This document shows, in pieces, positions 1-5,206 of a stretch of 5,206 bases of DNA. This stretch comes from Methanothrix sp. (GTDB taxonomy: Archaea > Halobacteriota > Methanosarcinia > Methanotrichales > Methanotrichaceae): the NCBI GenBank assembly GCA_011620785.1, contig WOYM01000081.1:1-5206 (forward strand). Direction: 5' to 3'. Made by a program: the position numbers and the translations under genes. Under the pieces are notes generated by a model. That model saw only the letters and a program-made list of their open reading frames with translations, was not told the origin of the DNA and ran no database searches. Within the stretch, counting starts at the first letter, position 1, and each line of letters opens with the position of its first letter.

Positions 1-193
1 ACGACCGCATACGGGGCGACAGGGCGGAGAACATCGAGCTGGCGATCGAGCACTATGAGCAGGCTCTGAAGATCAGGACCCAAAAGGACTTCCCAACGGA
101 CTGGGCTGCAACCCAGAACAACCTGGCTCTTGCCTACAACGACCGCATACGGGGCGACAGGGCGGAGAACATCGAGCTGGCGATCGAGCACTA
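1..193 (+). repeat. Tandem 46-residue TPR units with near-identical DNA
   Basis: The 55 bases at 1-55 are identical to 139-193, an offset of 138 nt or exactly 46 codons. The part after each copy (56-100 and 194-238) is also similar, both encoding ALKI..TQKDFP. The second unit then diverges (FPNLCRKT instead of FPTDWAAT), as expected for the last, capping repeat of a solenoid. Identity at DNA level, including third codon positions, points to recent duplication or gene conversion. More copies very probably lie upstream of the window. Confidence 0.9.
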
Positions 194-1844
194 CAGCCTG
201 GCACTGAAGATCTACACCCAGAAGGACTTCCCCAATCTCTGCCGGAAAACTGCTTACAATCTGGGCAATCTCTTTCTGGAAGTTAGTCGCTACTCTCCAG
301 CAGCAGATGCCTACATCATGGGGATGGAGGCGGTAGAAGAGCTTTACAGAGCATCCATATTTCAAGCCAGCAGGGAGGTGGAGCTGGCAGAGACGCGAAA
401 CCTTTACCGGCGGGCGGGATATGCTCTGGCAAAATCAAATAAATTGAAGGAGGCAGCAGTGGCCCTGGAGCGGGGCCGGGCGCGGGGCCTGGGAGATGCT
501 CTAGCCAGGGACCGGGCAGACCTGGAGAGGATACGGGAGAAGGAGCCTGAGGCCTACAAGCTCTACAGCCAAGCGGTGGAAGAGCTGCAGAACCTGGAAT
601 CTCAGGAGAGAAAAGGAGACTCGCCTGAAGGCAAGGATTTGCCTCCCTTGCGCGATTTGATGATGCAGGCTCGGTCCAGGCTGGACAGAGCGTTAGATCG
701 CATCAGGCGCATCCCAGGCTATGAGAGCTTCCTCGCGGAGCCGAGGTGGGAGGAGATCGCGACTGCTGTGGTTGAAGGCCAGCCACTGGTCTATATTGCG
801 GCTGCTCCAGGGGGCGGGGTGGCCCTGATCGTCGGCCGATCTGCTGTTGATGTCTCTGTGCAGGCGGTCGATTTGGATGGCCTCTCGGAAGAGCGGCTGC
901 AAGAGCATGTAGATGCCTGGTTTGAGGCCTATGGCGACTGGCAGGATGCACTGCAGAAGCTGATCGCGGACAAGATAGATGCGGAAGAATATCTGCAAGC
1001 TCAAAGCAAGTGGTTTGATGCCATTGAGGCGGTCACAGGCGAACTCTGGCAGGAGGTGGCAGAGCCGGTCTATTCAGCTCTTCAGCACCTCAAGCCCGAG
1101 CAAGCCTTTCTGGTTCTTACCGGCCTGCTCGCCCTCCTGCCCCTGCACGCTGCCTGGAGGGATGAGGGCGGCAAAAGGGAGTACTTCCAGGACCTGCTGC
1201 CCATATCCTACATCCCCTCGGCCCGCGCCCTAGCCCATGCCAGACGCAATGCCAGAAGTGCAGATCTGCTGCTGGCCATAGACGAGCCCAGACTGCTCGA
1301 GCCCTCGCCTCTTCCCAACTCCCATGCCGAGGTTCTGGCCATAAGCAGCCACTTTCATGATCCCCAAATCCTGGAGCAAGAAAAAGCAACCCGCAGCGCA
1401 GTCCTGGAGGCGCTACCAGAAGCCCAGGTGGCCCACTTCTCCTGCCACGGGGCGGCAAATTGGGGTGATCCCGAGAATAGCGGCCTTATCATGGCCCGTG
1501 GTGAGATCCTGACCATAAAGGATCTCTTCGAGCTGCACCTGGCGGGAGCCCGCCTGGCCACACTCTCCGCATGCGAGACGGGAGTGCCGGGAATGGAGCT
1601 TCCGGACGAGGTGGTATCGCTGCCCTCCGCCTTCATCCGGGCGGGTTTTGCCGGGGCGATAGGCTCCCTCTGGACGGTGTCGGAAAAGAGCACAGCTATG
1701 CTCATGACTCGATTTTATCAGATCTGGCGGACGGAAGGCAAGCAGCCTGTGCAGGCCCTGGCCGAGGCCCAAAGAAAGCTGCGAGAGGATGAGCGATTCC
1801 GACATCCATTCTACTGGGCCGCGTTCTATATGACCGGGGTATGA
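1..1844 (+). CDS. TPR-CHAT protein, putative caspase-like protease (5' partial)
   Basis: The reading frame is already open at the window start (first full codon at position 3) and gives 613 residues before the TGA ending at 1844, so the true start lies upstream. Residues 1 to about 90 (window numbering) are two 46-residue TPR units of the IRGDRAENIELAIEHY type; further helical TPR-like sequence runs to about residue 200. A mostly helical linker follows, and a CHAT domain occupies roughly residues 380-613. The expected His-Cys dyad is present: H482 in HFSCHG and C524 in SACETG. The ending HPFYWAAFYMTGV is the usual CHAT C-terminus, so the 3' end is intact. CHAT domains are clan CD cysteine peptidases related to separase and caspases; TPR arms normally bind partners or act as sensors. 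Substrate and trigger cannot be read from the sequence. The protein appears cytoplasmic, with no membrane segment in the visible part. An ATG at 318 is internal, not the start. Confidence 0.93.
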   Translation, partial: DRIRGDRAENIELAIEHYEQALKIRTQKDFPTDWAATQNNLALAYNDRIRGDRAENIELAIEHYSLALKIYTQKDFPNLCRKTAYNLGNLFLEVSRYSPAADAYIMGMEAVEELYRASIFQASREVELAETRNLYRRAGYALAKSNKLKEAAVALERGRARGLGDALARDRADLERIREKEPEAYKLYSQAVEELQNLESQERKGDSPEGKDLPPLRDLMMQARSRLDRALDRIRRIPGYESFLAEPRWEEIATAVVEGQPLVYIAAAPGGGVALIVGRSAVDVSVQAVDLDGLSEERLQEHVDAWFEAYGDWQDALQKLIADKIDAEEYLQAQSKWFDAIEAVTGELWQEVAEPVYSALQHLKPEQAFLVLTGLLALLPLHAAWRDEGGKREYFQDLLPISYIPSARALAHARRNARSADLLLAIDEPRLLEPSPLPNSHAEVLAISSHFHDPQILEQEKATRSAVLEALPEAQVAHFSCHGAANWGDPENSGLIMARGEILTIKDLFELHLAGARLATLSACETGVPGMELPDEVVSLPSAFIRAGFAGAIGSLWTVSEKSTAMLMTRFYQIWRTEGKQPVQALAEAQRKLREDERFRHPFYWAAFYMTGV

Positions 1845-1900
1845 TCCATTATTGAATCACGGCCGTATGCTATTTGTCGCTGAGATGATAAGGTAGATGT

Positions 1901-2539
1901 ATGCCACTTCATCTCAACAAGCCTGCCCTGCGGGTCTTGGGGATTGCGGAGAGCTTCGAGCGGCCGGGCGCCTCGTCAGCCGATCCCGCATCCGCAACTC
2001 CCTCACCGCCGGCAAGTTCCAGGTCCATGCTGGCAGGGGTGGTCATGCGCGCAGACAGAAGGGTGGACGGCCTGGCTTATGCCCGGGCGAGTGTGGGGGG
2101 AGACGATGCCACCCGAGCGGTGTTGGAGATATGTCGCCGGCTGGATCGCAGGGATATCAACGCCCTTCTCCTGAGCGGGGCAGCAATAAGCTGGTTTAAT
2201 ATCATCGACCTCGTGGCGGTGTTCGAAGAGGTCAGCCGTCCCCTCATCTGCCTGACCTATGAGGAATCAGAGGGCCTGGAGAAATATCTGCGCGAATATT
2301 TCCCGGAACCGGAAGAAAAGATCGAGCGCTACCGTTCCCTGGGCATGCGGGAGAAGGTCAGGCTCAAGACGGGCTACGAGCTATTCGTGCGCGTCCATGG
2401 GGCAACGGTGGAGGAGGCAAGAATTCTCTTAAATAAGTTCACTCTGGATGGCAGGGTGCCGGAGCCGGTTAGATTGGCCCGAATGGCAGCCCGGGCAGCG
2501 CGCAAGGTTGAGGAGGGATTGACTTCCGGCAGCCAATAG
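1901..2539 (+). CDS. DUF99 (UPF0215) family protein, endonuclease V-like fold
   Basis: This encodes 212 residues. DUF99 hallmarks appear in order: RVLGIAESF (11-19), the strand MLAGVVMRADRRVDG (43-57), DDATRAVLEI (68-77), a strand plus LSGAAISWFNIIDL (91-104), LICLTYEESEGLE (115-127), ELFVRVHGATVEEA (160-173) and VPEPVRLARMAAR (186-198). The family has an RNase H-like fold related to endonuclease V and is found mostly in Archaea. Two positions that I recall as acidic in classical members (GIDD and LDG) are A16/E17 and S92 here, so nuclease activity is uncertain. I recall haloarchaeal members with GVAESY, so this may be a subgroup feature and not decay. An Ala/Ser/Pro-rich stretch (about residues 21-41) looks like an added loop. 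The ATG at 1901 has a weak AAGGT ribosome-binding match at 1890-1894. The gene starts 56 nt after the CHAT gene and may be co-transcribed. It is probably a soluble cytoplasmic protein. Confidence 0.85.
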   Translation: MPLHLNKPALRVLGIAESFERPGASSADPASATPSPPASSRSMLAGVVMRADRRVDGLAYARASVGGDDATRAVLEICRRLDRRDINALLLSGAAISWFNIIDLVAVFEEVSRPLICLTYEESEGLEKYLREYFPEPEEKIERYRSLGMREKVRLKTGYELFVRVHGATVEEARILLNKFTLDGRVPEPVRLARMAARAARKVEEGLTSGSQ

Positions 2540-2599
2540 CAGCCTGCGATCCAGTGGGTAAATCGGCGATATCAGCCTAGATGGCTTAATGGCGATATG

Positions 2600-2640
2600 C
2601 TGGCAGGAGGCGTTCCGCCATATCTTCGTTCTCCTGCCAG
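2600..2640 (+). repeat. Perfect 10-bp inverted repeat in the 3' flank of the DUF99 gene
   Basis: CTGGCAGGAG at 2600-2609 is the exact reverse complement of CTCCTGCCAG at 2631-2640, with a 21-nt spacer. Just upstream, ATGGCG (2589-2594) can pair with CGCCAT (2616-2621), and GATATG (2594-2599) with CATATC (2619-2624). These pairings interlock with the 10-bp stem, so the RNA could switch between folds or form a pseudoknot-like shape. No T-tract follows directly, so it is not a simple intrinsic terminator. It may stabilise or process the 3' end of the upstream transcript; that role is inference. Confidence 0.6.
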
Positions 2641-2705
2641 GGCGGCAAGACAAGTCCCCACTCTCCTACCGCTCAATAGTTGGTTCTCTCCAAAGTTAAT
2701 AACTG

Positions 2706-2712
2706 TTTTTTT
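2706..2712 (+). terminator. Possible archaeal U-tract terminator
   Basis: Seven T residues lie about 170 nt downstream of the DUF99 stop, in the AT-rich part of the spacer, with a second run of six at 2746-2751. Archaeal RNA polymerase often terminates at U-tracts without a hairpin, so these are plausible 3' ends for the upstream transcript. No other support is visible. Confidence 0.3.
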
Positions 2713-2895
2713 CATGTAGAGCTTATGTAAGTCTGATATAGGTTATTTTTTATGATTTAGGATTGAGGACTGATGGCTGAACTGCATCGCCGCTCGATTT
2801 AACAATAGTGAATTTCTTAAGGCTTTTTAGATGGTGAGAGGGATTAAGTGAGGGCTTTTTGGACCGAATCCTTTTTCTACAGAAAAAATATTATG

Positions 2896-2901
2896 AAGGA
2901 G
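2896..2901 (+). promoter_or_regulatory. Shine-Dalgarno-like AAGGAG abutting the start codon
   Basis: AAGGAG matches the anti-Shine-Dalgarno sequence well but lies only one base before the ATG at 2903, much closer than the usual 5-10 nt. An in-frame TGA at 2894-2896 rules out any upstream start in this frame. A TTG at 2933 would give a neater signal peptide but has no ribosome-binding site of its own. The start is therefore kept at 2903, with some doubt. Confidence 0.4.
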
Positions 2902-2902
2902 T

Positions 2903-4480
2903 ATGTGCAAGTCGTCCAAGCCAGACAAGTTATTGAAGAGCGCTCGCTACCTTTCTTGTATCATAGCGATCCTCATTCTTATGCAATTGTGTTATTTTCC
3001 TGCCGCAGGCCTTACCGATCTGGACTGGCGCCTGGGCAGCTCGAAGTACTCCCAGGGGTCGGTCAGCGATGAGGCGGCATTTCACGGTGCGAACTGCGCG
3101 GACCTATCTGTGGATAAGAAGGGCTCCACCGTCCGGGCGCGAATTTATCTGGATGAGCCCATGGCCATAGAGGACATCGATAGGATGAGCATGTGGGTGA
3201 ATCCGGGGGCTGGGAATGGAAAGGTCCAGATCGAGTTCTATATGGATGGTGATAAGAGCGGTGCCTACGAGAGCAAAGATCCTCAGGATGCCAGGATTCG
3301 CTCCATAAGCCGGTCATGGTCGGATCTGGGATTCTCCCACGGCCAGTGGAATGAGCTGGATGGCTTTGACCTCGAATTTGAGAAATATGGCAATAAGAAC
3401 TTCCCCCACGGCGGCCTGGAGGATTTCAAAGAATGGCTTAAAGGGCATGAAGTGTTGCATATCTATATCACCCTCTACAAAGATTCCAAAGCGCCGGTGA
3501 CCTCAGCCTTCATCGATTACATAAGAATTGGAGATGAGATCATCAGCTTCGAACCCCTGGAGGAAGAGGACGTCAAGTATGGCCCCAAAAGCGCGGCAGC
3601 CGGAGGGAAGATCACCTATACCATCACCTATGGGAACAACGATTTTCAGCCCGTTGACATAGTGGTCAGGGAAAATTACGACCCGAAGACGGTGTTCATC
3701 GAATCCCAGCCGGCGCCCGACCCTGGCAGCAACAACCGCTGGACCATCCCCGCCGTCGCTCCAGGCAAGCACGGCCAGATCAAGATCATCATGAAGACAG
3801 TAAAGCCCGCAGCTAAGGCTGATATAGAGGGGACAGTCTCTGGCATGGGTCTTTCCTCAACCCGTGGCATGCTTTCCACAGAATTTGAAAGGTACATCAT
3901 CACCAATAGCGTTCAGATCCTGGCGGGCAACCGCAGCTACTCGACCTCTCTGGACACGGCGATAAAGCCGATAGTCGGCTCGACCCTGGCTTACGGCGAG
4001 CACGGCTCTGGCACCTATCGAGCGGAGGAGGAGCTGGACTACAGATCTTCGAGCATATCCGCTGACCGTAGTGTTTCTGCCTCTCAATCCCCCTGCACTC
4101 TCAACCTCTCCCATCGCTCGATTGCCCTGGAGGAGAGCTGGTCTGCTGATGTGCGGGCGGAGAACGATTACCGGGATCTGGGCTGGATGGATAGATACCA
4201 TGAGGCAAGCTGGATAAATCTGAGCTACAAGACAAAGCTGGGAAAATCGCTATCGTATATGGAGACCTCTGCCCAGGTGAATGGCACTGCCGATCACATG
4301 GCGGCATGGCAGGGCGGCTTCATAGACCAACGGCTTATTGGCAACTTCTCAGTGGATGGGAAGGCTAAATGGAGGTTTGCGAGCAAGAGAAAGAGCCTGG
4401 CGATGGATGAGAATGCGCTGGACTGCGGGATGGAGATTGGGAAGGGGACGCGGAACTCTGGCAGATGCCAGGGTTTTTGA
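2903..4480 (+). CDS. Exported protein with signal peptide, jelly-roll-like and DUF11-like domains
   Basis: This encodes 525 residues. Residues 1-17 are basic, 18-32 are a hydrophobic core (SCIIAILILMQLCYF), and PAA-G gives a signal peptidase I site near residue 35; there is no lipobox. Residues about 37-215 form a beta-rich module ending in FIDYIRIGDEIISFEPLE, resembling a carbohydrate-binding or concanavalin-like jelly roll. Residues about 223-302 fit a DUF11-type surface repeat (TYTITYGNNDFQPVDIVV, later WTIPAVAPGKHGQIKI). Residues about 303-490 are a beta-rich domain with five N-glycosylation sequons (N343, N401, N439, N460, N481), in a style I associate with Methanothrix secreted proteins. 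I see no C-terminal membrane anchor or PGF-CTERM signal. The last 35 residues are basic and unlike the rest, and a terminator-like hairpin lies inside the final codons, so the C-terminus may be truncated. It is probably a cell-envelope or sheath-associated protein; ligand and exact role are unknown. Confidence 0.85.
   Translation: MCKSSKPDKLLKSARYLSCIIAILILMQLCYFPAAGLTDLDWRLGSSKYSQGSVSDEAAFHGANCADLSVDKKGSTVRARIYLDEPMAIEDIDRMSMWVNPGAGNGKVQIEFYMDGDKSGAYESKDPQDARIRSISRSWSDLGFSHGQWNELDGFDLEFEKYGNKNFPHGGLEDFKEWLKGHEVLHIYITLYKDSKAPVTSAFIDYIRIGDEIISFEPLEEEDVKYGPKSAAAGGKITYTITYGNNDFQPVDIVVRENYDPKTVFIESQPAPDPGSNNRWTIPAVAPGKHGQIKIIMKTVKPAAKADIEGTVSGMGLSSTRGMLSTEFERYIITNSVQILAGNRSYSTSLDTAIKPIVGSTLAYGEHGSGTYRAEEELDYRSSSISADRSVSASQSPCTLNLSHRSIALEESWSADVRAENDYRDLGWMDRYHEASWINLSYKTKLGKSLSYMETSAQVNGTADHMAAWQGGFIDQRLIGNFSVDGKAKWRFASKRKSLAMDENALDCGMEIGKGTRNSGRCQGF
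4454..4478 (+). terminator. Terminator-like hairpin overlapping the end of the exported-protein gene
   Basis: AACTCTGGC at 4454-4462 pairs with GCCAGGGTT at 4467-4475 (nine pairs, one of them a T-G wobble) around the loop AGAT. The run of five Ts at 4474-4478 begins in the last two pairs and continues past the stem. This has the shape of an intrinsic terminator, but it sits inside the last codons, immediately before the TGA at 4478-4480. Intrinsic hairpin terminators are less usual in Archaea, where the U-tract alone may suffice. Confidence 0.45.
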
Positions 4481-4903
4481 TCCTCTTCTGGATTTAAGGC
4501 TTGCATGATTGGAATCAGACTTAACCATCTCGATCGTTCCATCCAAGCCTCCCCGGCGTTGAGGGGGGCCAGGGCACGACCGCGCGTTTTTTTCGCGCAT
4601 GGCGCCCACTAAAAAACAGCTGTGAAGATACAATATTAACCTCAATCCAGCTGGATTCAAGAAATCCACCGAAATAAAGACCCTGAAAATAACTAAAATT
4701 TAGAAAAATATCCTGCCCAGGGTGAGAAGACTCCTCGGAGCCCAATCCCTGTACGCGCATGAAGCCATCCGCCTGGCAGATGAGACTGAAGGGCAAGATG
4801 ACCTGCCAGTAGGAAAGCATAAAGCATCCGGCCTTCCTCATGCCCTCTGGTTATCCCGCGCGCATTTCCGCCTAAGATCATTTTTTCTTTCTATTCACCT
4901 CAA
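4481..4903. other. Non-coding stretch between the exported-protein gene and the IS element
   Basis: I see no supported gene on either strand in these 423 bases. Open frames exist on the minus strand, but they overlap each other, lack ribosome-binding sites and match no family I recognise. The stretch holds a GC-rich hairpin pair at 4547-4598, an A/T-rich segment at about 4680-4712, a 7-bp inverted repeat (CTGGCAG at 4773-4779 with CTGCCAG at 4803-4809), and a T-rich tract (TTTTTTCTTT) at 4881-4890. It could be decayed sequence of an older insertion or gene; this is a guess. Confidence 0.5.
4547..4598. repeat. Two consecutive GC-rich hairpins, the second with a T7 loop
   Basis: GCCTCCC at 4547-4553 pairs with GGGGGGC at 4563-4569 (one wobble). 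GCGCG at 4582-4586 pairs with CGCGC at 4594-4598, enclosing exactly seven Ts at 4587-4593. They lie 67-118 nt downstream of the exported-protein stop. The T7 loop could act as a U-tract terminator for transcription from the left. No other function is evident. Confidence 0.4.
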
Positions 4904-4947
4904 TTCGGCAGGAGGCCCCATCCTTCAGGGTGGGGAGGAAAGCCGAA
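4904..4947 (+). repeat. Two-storey stem-loop at the presumed left end of the IS element
   Basis: The outer stem TTCGGC (4904-4909) pairs perfectly with GCCGAA (4942-4947). After a symmetrical 6/6 purine internal loop (AGGAGG at 4910-4915 and AGGAAA at 4936-4941), the inner stem CCCCATCC (4916-4923) pairs with GGGTGGGG (4928-4935), with one T-G wobble, around the loop TTCA. The CCCCATCCTTCAGGGTGGGG core is typical of subterminal hairpins of IS200/IS605 elements, which the Y1 transposase recognises as single-stranded DNA. Confidence 0.75.
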
Positions 4948-4960
4948 AGTTCTATATGTA
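4944..4960 (+). promoter_or_regulatory. Archaeal BRE-TATA promoter of tnpB
   Basis: CGAAA at 4944-4948 matches the TFB recognition element and is followed by GTTCTATATG, a TATA box at about 4953-4960 with a second TATAT at 4959-4963. The box centre is about 27 nt before the ATG at 4984, so transcription should start at or within a base or two of the start codon. This predicts a leaderless mRNA, in keeping with the lack of a Shine-Dalgarno sequence. The BRE overlaps the foot of the IS hairpin. Confidence 0.6.
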
Positions 4961-4983
4961 TATGGATCGTTATTGTCTATACA

Positions 4984-5206
4984 ATGATGCAAACCCTCAA
5001 AGTCAAACTGGATACCTCGGCTGAAGATAACCGTGCGCTCCTTGAGACTATGCATCAGTTCAACGCCGCCTGCAATTACGTGGGGGAAAAGGCTTTTGAA
5101 CTCCATACAGCCAACAAAATCGAATTGCAGAAGATTGTTTATCGCGATATTCGGGAAATGTTTGGCATCTCTGCTCAGATGGCTGTTAGGGCCATATCCA
5201 AGTCCT
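4984..5206 (+). CDS. tnpB: TnpB, RNA-guided nuclease of an IS200/IS605 element (3' partial)
   Basis: 74 residues are visible before the window ends. Residues 1-40 (MMQTLKVKLDTS, then NRALLETMHQFNAACNYVGE) match the N-terminal helix-turn-helix of IS605 OrfB/TnpB. Residues 43-73 (ANKIELQKIVYRDIREMF, then GISAQMAVRAIS) match the next conserved helical segment. Full TnpB proteins are usually about 350-450 residues, with a RuvC-like nuclease and a zinc-binding motif further on; these lie outside the window, so whether the copy is intact is unknown. TnpB proteins are omega-RNA-guided DNA nucleases, ancestors of Cas12, that help keep their element in place. Two ATGs stand in tandem (4984 and 4987); 4984 is chosen because it fits the TATA spacing. 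No frameshift or stop is seen in the visible part. Confidence 0.88.
   Translation, partial: MMQTLKVKLDTSAEDNRALLETMHQFNAACNYVGEKAFELHTANKIELQKIVYRDIREMFGISAQMAVRAISKS

Larger units (their letters stand above)
2540..2902. other. Gene-free spacer between the DUF99 gene and the exported-protein gene
   Basis: No convincing gene is seen in these 363 bases. The first 100 bases contain a strong inverted repeat (2600-2640) and the direct repeat GGCGATAT at 2565-2572 and 2591-2598. From about 2690 the sequence turns AT-rich, with T-tracts at 2706-2712 and 2746-2751. TATA-like stretches occur at 2734-2741 (TGATATAG) and around 2796-2803 (GATTTAAC), but none fits an archaeal BRE-TATA well enough to call a promoter. 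The promoter of the next gene should nevertheless lie here. Confidence 0.6.
4904..5206 (+). mobile_element. IS200/IS605-family (IS1341-type, tnpB) element, left part only
   Basis: The call rests on a recognisable TnpB N-terminus at 4984 preceded by a terminal-type hairpin at 4904-4947. No tnpA (Y1 transposase) is visible upstream, so either it is a tnpB-only IS1341-type element or tnpA lies downstream. The exact left boundary is not proven; it should lie at or a little before the hairpin. The right end and the omega-RNA scaffold, which normally overlaps the 3' end of tnpB, are outside the window. Confidence 0.75.

Noticed and set aside
1117..1805. Long minus-strand open frames opposite the CHAT domain
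   Set aside because: They are antisense shadows of a GC-rich gene; the plus strand carries the recognisable CHAT motifs throughout.
2540..2902. A tRNA or small RNA gene in the spacer
   Set aside because: I found no T-arm or cloverleaf pattern and no clear promoter; only the inverted repeat stands out.
2848..3072. Open frame of 74 codons overlapping the start of the exported-protein gene
   Set aside because: It overlaps the signal peptide in another frame and has no recognisable domain; the AAGGAG lies inside it and not before it.
4547..4570. GCCTCCCC...GGGGGGC as the right end of an older IS1341-type element
   Set aside because: It loosely resembles such hairpins, but no TnpB C-terminal coding remnant is visible beside it on either strand.
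4458..4809. The shared word CTGGCAGATG at 4458-4467 and 4773-4782 as a dispersed repeat
   Set aside because: A ten-base match is too short, and the flanks differ; chance is a sufficient explanation.
4521..4841. Minus-strand open frame of 106 codons with a hydrophobic N-terminus
   Set aside because: It resembles no family I know, overlaps other open frames on the same strand, lacks a clear ribosome-binding site and crosses the GC-rich hairpins.
4722..5024. Plus-strand 100-codon open frame running into the IS element
   Set aside because: It passes through the terminal hairpin and the tnpB promoter and overlaps tnpB in another frame, so it cannot be a conserved gene.

Overview
The window looks like a piece of an archaeal chromosome, most likely a methanogen of the Methanosarcinales, with Methanothrix (Methanosaeta) as my best guess. 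The reasons are a DUF99 (UPF0215) protein, a family I know mainly from Archaea; a secreted protein with a DUF11-type repeat and a C-terminal domain of a style I associate with Methanothrix; a TPR-CHAT protein with the IRGDRAENIE-type repeat; and a BRE plus TATA promoter placed for leaderless translation. Coding DNA is GC-rich and intergenic DNA is clearly more AT-rich. The genus is inference, not proof.

Layout, all on the + strand: (1) 1-1844 is the 3' part of a TPR-CHAT protein whose N-terminal repeats lie outside the window. (2) 1901-2539 is a DUF99 protein that follows after 56 nt and could share a transcript with gene 1. (3) 2540-2902 is a gene-free spacer with a strong inverted repeat and T-tracts. 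(4) 2903-4480 is an exported protein with a signal peptide, a jelly-roll-like domain, a DUF11-like domain and a sequon-rich C-terminal domain; a terminator-like hairpin overlaps its last codons. (5) 4481-4903 is non-coding and carries several small hairpins. (6) 4904-5206 is the left part of an IS200/IS605-family (IS1341-type) element: a two-storey hairpin, an archaeal promoter, and the first 74 residues of TnpB, cut by the window end.

The genes do not form an obvious single pathway. The TPR-CHAT protein is a probable caspase-like protease with a repeat-based sensing arm. The DUF99 protein belongs to an endonuclease V-like fold family but lacks the two acidic residues I would expect at its metal site. 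The exported protein probably acts at the cell surface. The TnpB element is a mobile insertion downstream of it. I see no complete new multi-gene system. The points most worth a second look are the TnpB left end, the DUF99 active-site substitutions, the TPR repeat identity at DNA level, and the hairpin inside the end of the exported-protein gene.
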